In this document: positions 55,861 to 63,093 of the stretch, piece by piece
Layout: each line of letters starts with the position of its first letter
How positions within the stretch are numbered: the stretch's first letter is position 1
From: Lacticaseibacillus hulanensis
GTDB lineage: Bacteria > Bacillota > Bacilli > Lactobacillales > Lactobacillaceae
Assembly: GCF_004010095.1 (NCBI RefSeq)
Contig: NZ_RRYD01000014.1
Coordinates: 1 to 64,000 of the forward strand
Length of the DNA stretch: 64,000 nucleotides
Reading direction: 5' to 3'
Made by a program: the position numbers and the translations under genes
Notes under the pieces: generated by a model
Seen by the model: only the letters and a program-made list of their open reading frames with translations
Database searches by the model: none
Told to the model about the DNA's origin: nothing

Positions 55861-56250
55861 CTATTTTTGCTTGTGGAAAATTTTGGCGTATACCCCTTTG
55901 AACCCACGCGAGAGCACCTGGAAGAAGCTAAGCGACCACAAAATATGATCCGCGGGAATGTATTCACGAATAGCACGCAACACTTTGTGCGGTTCTTTCG
56001 TTGCAAAGGAGAAGTCAACACCTTTTTTGGTCCGAATGGCAAAGCGCGGAATTTTCCGCCCACCGAACAATTTCGAAGCAATGACGTAATCCACCGCTTC
56101 CCAAGGAATTTGAATGTTCCGATTGACGTCACGGTCGTCGTAAAATTCAAACGCGTGATCGCCAACCATGATTTTACCGTACGTGCCCAAGCCCATGAAT
56201 GACGTGGCCTTCTCCGTTAAATCGACCTTTGTGTTGAGTGATTCAACCAT
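55861..56250 (-). CDS. DUF956 family protein (ManO-like, man-operon partner)
   Basis: A 129-residue protein of the DUF956 family (PF06115), which is almost always the gene after mannose PTS genes in lactic acid bacteria and is called ManO in some species. Visible family blocks are TSFMGLGTYGKIMVGDHAFEFYDDRDV, IPWEAVDYVIASKLFGGRKIPRF and SFATKEPHKVLRAIREYI. The fold resembles a PH-like beta-barrel. A terminator precedes it, so it may be expressed partly by read-through. AGGAGG upstream. Confidence 0.88.
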   Translation of the reverse strand: MVESLNTKVDLTEKATSFMGLGTYGKIMVGDHAFEFYDDRDVNRNIQIPWEAVDYVIASKLFGGRKIPRFAIRTKKGVDFSFATKEPHKVLRAIREYIPADHILWSLSFFQVLSRGFKGVYAKIFHKQK

Positions 56251-56300
56251 TGCTGTTACCTCCTGTGTTCCTTAATGATTGCAGTATACGCGTCTCAAAA

Positions 56301-56341
56301 ACAAGAACCCAGACAACGAGTGTCTGGGTTCTTGCACCATA
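56301..56341 (-). terminator. terminator between manN and DUF956 gene
   Basis: 13-bp stem AAGAACCCAGACA/TGTCTGGGTTCTT followed on the minus strand by GTTTTTG. Confidence 0.9.
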
Positions 56342-56367
56342 CATTTAATCTAGCGGTAAACCACTGA

Positions 56368-57279
56368 TTACATAAGGTGAATAACGTGGAATACAACACC
56401 GATAACGAAGAGTCCCAGAATAACAACGATTGGGGAAACCTTCTTCTTCAGAAGCCACATGCAAGCCAAGGTAAGAAGCAGTGCGGCGAGACCTGGAATC
56501 AGAGAGTCCAAGTTCTGCTGCAGGGTAGTAACCTTAACTTGATCAAGGGACAGGCCAGCAGCCTGTTGAGAAAGAGCTTCCTTGATACCAGCGGAACCCT
56601 TTGGTAAGTTCTTCCAGTCGATGTAGGCACCAGCAGACTGCTTGATGGATGATACGACTGGGGTGAACTTAACGGCAACCCAACGGTTAACCAAGGAACC
56701 CAGGATGAACATACCAAGGATGGAAGCACCCTTAGTAACACTCTGGAGAAGGCCACCAGAAAGGTCTTCGGTAATCTTGGAACCTGCACGGTAACCAAAT
56801 TCCTGAGTGTACCACATGAAGGCCATACGGATGATGTTCCAAGCAACAAAGAAGATGATTGGGCCAAGGATGCTACCGGTCAAAGCCAGAGAAGCACCAA
56901 GGGCACCAAGGATAGGACGAACAGTGAACCAGAATACTGGGTCACCAACACCGGCCAGAGGGCCCATCATACCAACTTTAACACCCTGGATGGCAACGTC
57001 ATCGATAGGTGCACCATTGGCACGCTCTTCTTCAAGAGCAAGCACAACACCAGTAACAGGTGAGGAAACGTAAGGGTGCGTGTTGTAGAATTCCAAGTGC
57101 CGCTTCAGGGCAGCAATCTGGTCATCCTTGTTGGTGTAAAGCTTCTTGATTGCTGGAATCAGTGAGTAACACCAACCACCATTCTGCATACGTTCGTAGT
57201 TCCATGAACCTTGCAGGAATTGTGAACGCCACCATACGTGAATACGATCACTTTTAGTTAAACGAATATTTTCAGCCAT
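56368..57279 (-). CDS. manN: mannose-family PTS transporter subunit IID
   Basis: A 303-residue EIID membrane subunit. It has the family's RIHVWWRSQFLQGSWNYERMQNGGWCYS start, GVKVGMMGPLAGVGDPVFW in the centre and about one to four C-terminal hydrophobic helices. With ManM it forms the sugar channel, which is also the receptor of class IIa bacteriocins. GGAGGG 8 nt upstream fixes ATG 57279 rather than GTG 57288. Confidence 0.96.
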   Translation of the reverse strand: MAENIRLTKSDRIHVWWRSQFLQGSWNYERMQNGGWCYSLIPAIKKLYTNKDDQIAALKRHLEFYNTHPYVSSPVTGVVLALEEERANGAPIDDVAIQGVKVGMMGPLAGVGDPVFWFTVRPILGALGASLALTGSILGPIIFFVAWNIIRMAFMWYTQEFGYRAGSKITEDLSGGLLQSVTKGASILGMFILGSLVNRWVAVKFTPVVSSIKQSAGAYIDWKNLPKGSAGIKEALSQQAAGLSLDQVKVTTLQQNLDSLIPGLAALLLTLACMWLLKKKVSPIVVILGLFVIGVVFHVIHLM

Positions 57280-57296
57280 AGTTTTCACCCTCCTTC

Positions 57297-58100
57297 CTAA
57301 TACTGATCAATGATGTCGCCGACGGGGTCACCCGCGTTAGCAACAGCACCGTTACTTGAACCAGACTTGGAAAGGGTCAGGTAGATCAGGGCAAGGGAGA
57401 TACCGATTGTCCCAAGGGCAATCAGGGTCAACTGACTGATCGTAGCGAGAACAAAACCAAGTGCGAAGAATGGCCACATTTCGCGGGTCGCCATCATGTT
57501 AATAACCATGGCGTACCCAACGGCAACGACCATACCACCACCGATACCAAGACCATCGGTGAGCCATGCAGGCATCTGTTCGAGCAGAGCCTTCACTGGG
57601 TCAGCACCGATTGCAAGAATCAGGCCTGCAGGGATAGCAATACGAACACCCTGCATGCAGATAGCAACAACTTGCCAGAAATCAATTGCTCGGAAGTTAC
57701 CCTTTGCAGCAGCAGCGTCCATGAAGTGGACAATAGCGGTAGCAAGAGTACGAACAATGGTCGTCAGGAGCAGGCCAGCAATAGCCAGTGGAACAGCCAG
57801 AGCAATAGCAGAGTTGATGCCGGCCTTACCCTGACCACCAAGGACAAGAATAATTGCGGATGCAACAGATGCAAGGGCAGCGTCAGGAGCAACAGCGGCA
57901 CCGATGTTTGCCCAACCAAGAGCAATCATCTGCAACTGACCACCAAGAATGATACATGGTACCAGTTGGCCGGTAACCAAACCGATCAATGTGCAGGCAA
58001 CCAATGGCTGGTGGAATTCGAATTCATCAAGAATCCCTTCCATCCCAGCTAGGAATGCCACAATGATGACCAGAATGATTTGAATAGCGTTTAAAGACAT
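57297..58100 (-). CDS. manM: mannose-family PTS transporter subunit IIC
   Basis: A 267-residue EIIC membrane subunit with about eight hydrophobic segments. MSLNAIQIILVIIVAFLAGMEGILDEFEFHQPLVACTLIG is the diagnostic start, with GGQLQMIALGWANIGAAVAPDAALAS in the substrate-binding repeat. GGAGG 7 nt upstream. Lies 38 nt after manL and 17 nt before manN. Confidence 0.97.
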   Translation of the reverse strand: MSLNAIQIILVIIVAFLAGMEGILDEFEFHQPLVACTLIGLVTGQLVPCIILGGQLQMIALGWANIGAAVAPDAALASVASAIILVLGGQGKAGINSAIALAVPLAIAGLLLTTIVRTLATAIVHFMDAAAAKGNFRAIDFWQVVAICMQGVRIAIPAGLILAIGADPVKALLEQMPAWLTDGLGIGGGMVVAVGYAMVINMMATREMWPFFALGFVLATISQLTLIALGTIGISLALIYLTLSKSGSSNGAVANAGDPVGDIIDQY

Positions 58101-58138
58101 TACGTATCCTCCATTCCGAATAGTGAGAAAATCAATAA

Positions 58139-59113
58139 CTAGTTCTGCTTCTTAAGTTCAGCTTCAGCCTTGGCCATGATGTTGTCCAAGTTTTCCTTGG
58201 AGTCAGCAGGAACCTTACGAACGTCCATTTCGACGCCTTCCTTTTCGAGGGCACGGAATGTGTCAATGTCGTTTTGGTCGAAAGCCAAAACCTTGTTTGG
58301 CTGGGCCTTGCCCGCAGAGTGAGCCATAGACCCAACATTAAGGGACTTAATAGGAACCCCACCATCGATAGCGCGCTTAGCATCTTGTGGTGTTTCGAAT
58401 AATAGCAGTGCGCGTTCGCCACCGAAGTGTTTGTTATCCTTTGCAATCTTAATCATCTGATCAACAGGGATAACGTGAGCTTTAATTCCTGCAGGTGCAG
58501 CTTCCTTGATCAGAGTAGAACGCATGTTGTCCTTCGCAACGTTGTCAGAAACAACGATGATACGCGTTGGGTTAACGCTCTTGCTCCAAGCAGTTGCAAC
58601 CTGCCCGTGAAGCAGACGGGAGTCAATACGTGCAAGCACGTACTGCAAGCTCCCTGGCTTGGTGCCGGCACCTTCAGCTGCTGCAGGAGCTGCTGCAGCC
58701 TTTGGAGCTGGTTCAAGTGATTCTGGCTTAATCTTTACACCTTCACGACCGGACTCAACAATGTGAGCTGCCAGTTCGTGTGCAGATTCAGTAGAAAGCC
58801 GTGCGCCGTATGCCTCAATAAGCATTGGCAAGTTCAGACCAGTAACAATGGCCCACTTGTCTTTGTGTTCCTCGAAAATGCTGTTCGACTGGTTGAATGG
58901 GGAACCTCCCCAAAGATCAACCAAGAAGAGAACTTCATCTTCGGGATCAAACTTGGCAATGGCTGCTTCCAAGTGTGCCTTCAGGTCATCTGGACCTTCG
59001 TTGGGCATGAAGGTTACTGCTTCAACCTTATCCTGCTCACCGAAGATCATCTGACCGGACTGCTTGATGCCTGCAGCGAATTCGCCGTGACTGGCAAGAA
59101 TGATTCCGACCAT
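58139..59113 (-). CDS. manL: mannose-family PTS fused subunit IIAB
   Basis: A 324-residue cytoplasmic phosphotransfer protein. The EIIA domain (1-125) takes phosphate from HPr on His9 (ILASHGEFA). An Ala/Pro-rich linker (about 134-152) leads to the EIIB domain with His169 ([15 protein letters not shown]). It phosphorylates incoming mannose, glucose or glucosamine. AGGAGG 7 nt upstream. Codon use is visibly biased, as expected of a highly expressed gene. Confidence 0.97.
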   Translation of the reverse strand: MVGIILASHGEFAAGIKQSGQMIFGEQDKVEAVTFMPNEGPDDLKAHLEAAIAKFDPEDEVLFLVDLWGGSPFNQSNSIFEEHKDKWAIVTGLNLPMLIEAYGARLSTESAHELAAHIVESGREGVKIKPESLEPAPKAAAAPAAAEGAGTKPGSLQYVLARIDSRLLHGQVATAWSKSVNPTRIIVVSDNVAKDNMRSTLIKEAAPAGIKAHVIPVDQMIKIAKDNKHFGGERALLLFETPQDAKRAIDGGVPIKSLNVGSMAHSAGKAQPNKVLAFDQNDIDTFRALEKEGVEMDVRKVPADSKENLDNIMAKAEAELKKQN

Positions 59114-59154
59114 TATGTCGCCTCCTAAATTATTTTAGAATTCCCCCGCACTTC

Positions 59155-59172
59155 CGTTGAACCGGTTCAACG
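59155..59172. promoter_or_regulatory. 18-bp perfect palindrome upstream of manL
   Basis: CGTTGAACCGGTTCAACG, a perfect dyad with a central CCGG, ends 42 nt before the manL ATG. The form (AACCGGTT core) is that of LacI/GalR-family operators. No such regulator gene is adjacent. Confidence 0.55.
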
Positions 59173-59894
59173 CATTGCGCTCAGTCGGCGGAGGAAATGG
59201 AAGGGGTTTTCTTAACATGGATAAGTATGCCTAGATGGCCAATTTTTTGCAAGCCCTTTCTTGAGGCGTTTTTTGCGATTTTCATGAAAGGTCTGAACTA
59301 ACGCGGCTAACTACCCTTAAAAAAATTTCAACTTTTTTTCACATCTGCATTTATTGGGCTGTTTTAAAGTGTTCATTCGTAAAAAGTTTAGGCATGCCCA
59401 CAAATTAGTTTTAGGCATGGCTAACAATTGAGGCTAGCCGCCCCCACCACGGGTTTGGTCGCGCTTTAGATGTAATCTGAACAATAGACACTATATGTTG
59501 TATTTGTTCGTTATGAGCACATTAGGTTAGGTCTTTGGTCAGTACCAATGTTCAAATATGAATATATTCATTTTCAATTCAAACACATTCGGCATGCCAT
59601 AACGTTGACCAGTCAAGCACTATCCACCGTTTGATTAGCCAAATATTAAAAATAACATGACATTTGCCGTTCGTTGGATTGAAAAACCGACGACTTCATT
59701 TCGGCAAGATTTGCGCCGTAGGTCTAATCATTTAATGCACCAAATTTTTTACATTTTTGTTCAGCAAATAGGCTCACTAAATATATAGTAGGAAAACTTC
59801 GGGGTGTCACCTGCGATTTACTTTCCCACAGGCCCCCCTTGCGCTTTGTTAATGATTAGAGTATGGTTAATTTCGATAAATAAATAGACGACGA
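59173..59894. other. gene-free AT-rich divergent region
   Basis: About 720 nt between the man operon and the lysine riboswitch. It must contain promoters for both. I could not find a sigma-54 type -24/-12 pair on the minus strand. No coding frames with ribosome binding sites. Confidence 0.5.
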
Positions 59895-60066
59895 AATAGA
59901 GGTCGCGGGGACGACGAAAAACTAGTGAGTGACGGACACGATGAACTAGTTGGTAAGCTACCCCGCCGAAACAATCATTACCACCGTACGTAACGATTGT
60001 TGGGCCAGTTGGCGAAAGCTGCTGGACTGTCGTAATGGCTACCTGGCCATTACGGAGCGCTATAAG
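59895..60066 (+). ncRNA. lysine riboswitch (L-box)
   Basis: A five-helix junction can be traced. P1: ATAG (59896) / CTAT (60059), with AGAGGTCGCGG following P1 as in known L-boxes. P2: CGCGGGG / CCCCG, with an inner ACTAGT/ACTAGT stem and GTGAGTGACGG kink-turn-like sequence. P3: ACAATC.TTAC / GTAA.GATTGT right after the conserved GCCGAA. P4: CCAG..GGC-GAAA-GCT.CTGG. P5: GTAATGGC/GCCATTAC, followed by GGAG. The order and junction sequences match B. subtilis lysC. It precedes a terminator and an amino acid transporter. Confidence 0.9.
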
Positions 60067-60099
60067 GTTGGTTTTACTTCACGTAGAATTAATTGATGG

Positions 60100-60131
60100 G
60101 GCCTCGAAGCTAATAACTTCGAGGCCTTTTG
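60100..60131 (+). terminator. riboswitch-controlled terminator
   Basis: GGCCTCGAAG/CTTCGAGGCC, 7-nt loop, TTTT; about 40 nt after the L-box and 45 nt before the transporter ATG. It is the likely lysine-induced attenuator. Confidence 0.88.
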
Positions 60132-60176
60132 CTTTGCACTTCTCTATTTCTCCCAATTTGAAAAAGGAGATTTGTC

Positions 60177-61742
60177 ATGAAGAAGATTTGGTCAACATTA
60201 ACTGGCATCATCGTCGCTGCCGGATTGTTCCTTGGCTTAAACGCCGGCAGCAACAATGTCCAAGCCGCCACTGATGATACGTTCAAGGTGGGGATGGAAT
60301 GTGGTTACGCTCCATTCAACTGGACGCAACAAACCAACGCCCACGGAGCCGTACGCATTCAAGGCACTAAGCTCTGGGCCAACGGTTACGATGTGCAGAC
60401 GGCGAAGATTATCGCCGATAAGCTGGGTAAGAAGTTGGTGGTCGTCAAGACCAAGTGGGATGGACTATTGCCATCATTGACATCCGGCAAAATTGACGCA
60501 ATTGTCGCCGGCATGTCCCCAACTCCTGATCGCCGCAAGAGCATTGACTTCACCAACGCTTACTATGTTTCAAAGCTAACCATGGTTGTTAACCGCAACA
60601 GTAAGTACGCAAACGCAAATTCAATTCAGGATTTTAAGGGTGCGAAAATCACCGCCCAGTTATCCACCTATCACTACGATGCCATCAAGCAAATTAAGGG
60701 CGTTCTACGTCAGCCAGCGATGGATGACTTCCCCGCAATGCGCGTGGCGCTTGAATCCAAGACAATTGACGGGTACGTTTCCGAAATCCCTGAAGGCATT
60801 ACCGCCGAGGCCGCGAACCCAGACCTGAAGATGGTCCACTTTAAAAAGGGCCAAGGGTTCAAAACGAGCGCTTCCGATACGAACCTGGCTATCGGGGTAC
60901 GCAAGGGTTACAAGTACACAAACAAAATCAACACCATCCTTGCCGGCATGAGCGACAAGCAGCGGAACCAGCGCATGGACGATGCCGTTGCTAACCAGCC
61001 AAGCACTGCGGCAAAGGGGAACTGGTTCATCAACATTCTCAAGGATTACGGCCCAATGCTCGCATCCGGGACCGGCATGACTCTGCTCATTTCCCTGGTC
61101 GGGACCATCGTCGGCTTCGTCATTGGCCTGCTTGTTGGGATTCTGCGCACCATCCCCGCACCAAAGAACAAGGGTAAAAAGGGCCTGCTGGGTCTACTCA
61201 ACTGGCTCCTGTCTGTTTACATCGAAGTCTTCCGTGGTACGCCAATGATTGTGCAAGCAGCCGTCTTCTATTACGGCGCTGCCCAAGCATTCGGAATTAA
61301 CATGGACCGGACCGTTGCCGCACTCATCATTGTTTCAATTAACACCGGGGCCTACATCTCCGAAATCATTCGCGGAGGGATTATCTCCGTTGATTCAGGC
61401 CAGTTTGAAGCAGCCAACGCTCTGGGGATGACCCACTGGCAGACGATGACCAAGGTGATTCTGCCGCAAGCCGTCCGTAACAGCCTGCCCGCAGTTACCA
61501 ACGAGTTCATCGTTAACATCAAGGACACGTCCGTATTATCCATCATCAGCGTGTCTGAACTGTTCTTCACCTCCGAAACCATTGCCGGGCAAAACTTCCA
61601 GTTCTTCCACACCTACCTGGTTGTCTGCCTGATCTACCTGGTACTCACGTTCACCGTTTCGCGCCTGTTCCGCCTCATCGAAAAGCACCTCGATGGCCCC
61701 AAGAACTACAACGTGATGAACAACCAGATGCAAGTGGAATAA
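60177..61742 (+). CDS. lysine ABC transporter, fused substrate-binding protein and permease
   Basis: A 521-residue membrane protein. A signal peptide (1-30, cleavage after NVQA) leads to a solute-binding domain (about 34-275) with VGMECGYAPFNW, NGYDVQTAKIIADKLG, KIDAIVAGMSPTPDR and a C-terminal HisM-type permease (about 295-505). The EAA loop is EAANALGMTHWQTMTKVILPQA. Such fusions are common in Firmicutes. The upstream lysine riboswitch points to lysine as the substrate. AAAGGAG 7 nt upstream. Its ATPase gene lies 450 nt downstream, beyond a hairpin array. Confidence 0.92.
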   Translation: MKKIWSTLTGIIVAAGLFLGLNAGSNNVQAATDDTFKVGMECGYAPFNWTQQTNAHGAVRIQGTKLWANGYDVQTAKIIADKLGKKLVVVKTKWDGLLPSLTSGKIDAIVAGMSPTPDRRKSIDFTNAYYVSKLTMVVNRNSKYANANSIQDFKGAKITAQLSTYHYDAIKQIKGVLRQPAMDDFPAMRVALESKTIDGYVSEIPEGITAEAANPDLKMVHFKKGQGFKTSASDTNLAIGVRKGYKYTNKINTILAGMSDKQRNQRMDDAVANQPSTAAKGNWFINILKDYGPMLASGTGMTLLISLVGTIVGFVIGLLVGILRTIPAPKNKGKKGLLGLLNWLLSVYIEVFRGTPMIVQAAVFYYGAAQAFGINMDRTVAALIIVSINTGAYISEIIRGGIISVDSGQFEAANALGMTHWQTMTKVILPQAVRNSLPAVTNEFIVNIKDTSVLSIISVSELFFTSETIAGQNFQFFHTYLVVCLIYLVLTFTVSRLFRLIEKHLDGPKNYNVMNNQMQVE

Positions 61743-61865
61743 CAGAGCGGAGCCACCCGGGAGCTTTTGAGCATTACCGTGAGTCTGATTTTGATGGGCG
61801 GTTTTCCCATCGGAATCAGACTCGTGGTAAGCGGAAAAAGCTGGGTGGCGGAGCTCGACTATGAA
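61742..61865 (+). repeat. hairpin array, unit 1 (124 nt)
   Basis: Begins ACAGAGCGGAGCCAC at the stop codon and ends GAGCTCGACTATGAA. Arms from outside in: GCCACCC/GGGTGGC, AGCTTTT/AAAAGCT, TTACC/GGTAA, variable GAGTCTGATT/AATCAGACTC (61781-61790 / 61814-61823), then cap TGATGGG/CCCATC around a T-rich loop. Confidence 0.9.
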
Positions 61866-61990
61866 ACAGAGCGAAGTGACCCGTTCTGAAGTTGAGGATT
61901 ACCGTTGAATTTGGTTTGATGGGCGCCTTTTCCCATCAGACCAAATTCAGTGGTAACCGCAAACTTCAGGGGCACGGAGCTCGACTATGA
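61866..61990 (+). repeat. hairpin array, unit 2 (125 nt)
   Basis: Same frame of elements: GTGACCC/GGGGCAC, CTGAAGTT/AACTTCAG, TTACC/GGTAA, variable TGAATTTGGT/ACCAAATTCA (61906-61915 / 61940-61949), cap TGATGGG/CCCATCA. Ends GAGCTCGACTATGA. Confidence 0.9.
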
Positions 61991-62114
61991 ACAGAGCGGA
62001 GCCACACGTTCTGAAGTTGAGGATTATCGGCGATATGTCAGTGATGGGTGGTTTTTCCCATCATTGACATATCGTGGATAACCGCAAACTTCAGTGTGGC
62101 GAGCTCGACTATGA
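61991..62114 (+). repeat. hairpin array, unit 3 (124 nt)
   Basis: GCCACAC/GTGTGGC, CTGAAGTT/AACTTCAG, TTATC/GATAA (a paired change from TTACC/GGTAA), variable CGATATGTCA/TGACATATCG (62031-62040 / 62065-62074), cap TGATGGG/CCCATCA. Ends GAGCTCGACTATGA. Confidence 0.9.
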
Positions 62115-62177
62115 ACATAGCAGGCCACACGTTCTGAATTTGAGGTTAACCGTAGACCTCAGCACACAAGTCCCAAT
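62115..62177 (+). repeat. hairpin array, truncated unit 4
   Basis: Starts ACATAGCAGGCCACACGTTC like the other units, but the arm collapses to a short TGAGGT/ACCTCA hairpin and the unit runs into the ribosome binding site of the ATPase gene. Confidence 0.8.
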
Positions 62178-62194
62178 TCATGAGGAGAAACAAA

Positions 62195-62938
62195 ATGCCA
62201 GAAACAATTTTAGAAGTGCAAAACCTCCGGAAAACCTTTGGGAGCCACGAAGTTTTGCGCGACATCAACCTAACCGTCACCAAGGGGGAAGTCCTCTCCA
62301 TTATCGGCCGGTCCGGCTCCGGTAAATCCACCCTGCTGCGCGGCCTGAACCTCCTGGAACCACCAACGGGCGGCAAAGTGCTGTTCCACGGCGCCGACGT
62401 GCAGGCGGAGGGCTTTAACCTAGCCCAGTACCGCGCCAAGGTCGGCATGGTGTTCCAGAGCTTCAACCTCTTCAACAACCTCACCGTCCTCGACAACGTG
62501 GTCGTGCCCCAGGTGACCGTGCTCAAGCGGGACCAGGCTGCCGCCAAGACCCACGCGCTCGAGGTGCTCAAACAGCTTGGCATGGACCCGTACGTCCACG
62601 CCAAGCCGGCCCAACTCTCGGGGGGCCAGCAGCAGCGGGTCGCCATCGCGCGGGCTGTGGCCATGGATCCCGAAGTGTTACTGTTTGACGAACCAACCAG
62701 CGCACTGGACCCCGAGATGGTCGATGATGTACTCAACGCCATGACCGACCTCGCCAAGACTGGACTCACCATGCTGGTCGTGACTCACGAAATGCAATTC
62801 GCCCGCGACGTCTCCGACACGGTCCTCTTCATGAACGAGGGAATCGTTGCCGAACAGGGCACGCCGGACCAAATCTTTGGTCACCCGCAGGAAACCGTCA
62901 CCCAAGACTTCCTGAAACGGTACCTAAACCGCGTGTAA
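62195..62938 (+). CDS. lysine ABC transporter ATP-binding protein
   Basis: A 247-residue ABC ATPase of the polar amino acid uptake family. Walker [11 protein letters not shown]-loop VFQSFNLF, signature LSGGQQQR, Walker [14 protein letters not shown] and switch VTHEM are all canonical. It pairs with the fused permease upstream; lysine specificity follows from the riboswitch. AGGAG 7 nt upstream fixes ATG 62195 over 62180. The strongly codon-biased, C-rich sequence differs from the array before it. Confidence 0.93.
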   Translation: MPETILEVQNLRKTFGSHEVLRDINLTVTKGEVLSIIGRSGSGKSTLLRGLNLLEPPTGGKVLFHGADVQAEGFNLAQYRAKVGMVFQSFNLFNNLTVLDNVVVPQVTVLKRDQAAAKTHALEVLKQLGMDPYVHAKPAQLSGGQQQRVAIARAVAMDPEVLLFDEPTSALDPEMVDDVLNAMTDLAKTGLTMLVVTHEMQFARDVSDTVLFMNEGIVAEQGTPDQIFGHPQETVTQDFLKRYLNRV

Positions 62939-62954
62939 TCACTAATCACGCACG

Positions 62955-62995
62955 CAATCCCCACCGCGATGACTTCGCGGCGGGGATTTTTGTAT
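62955..62995 (+). terminator. terminator of the lysine transporter
   Basis: CCCC.CCGCG/CGCGG.GGGG stem followed by ATTTTT. Confidence 0.9.
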
Positions 62996-63093
62996 TCGGT
63001 TAATTTGCTTCACGATTGCCGTACCGGTAAAATGGAGACGATTTAATCCACCCGCGCTGGCCTAGCCACGCGCATTACATAGGAGGCACCGCC

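Noticed and set aside
59114-59460. Sigma-54 promoter for manLMN
   Set aside because: Minus strand searched for TGGCAC-N5-TTGC; the nearest candidate (TTGGCCATCTAGGCAT) has the wrong GG-GC spacing.
59895-60131. T-box leader
   Set aside because: No AGGGTGGNACCGCG T-box sequence; the five-helix junction and GCCGAA motif fit the lysine riboswitch.
61742-62177. CRISPR array
   Set aside because: The repeated parts are long and themselves hairpins, the variable parts are paired arms of the same hairpin, and no cas genes are present.
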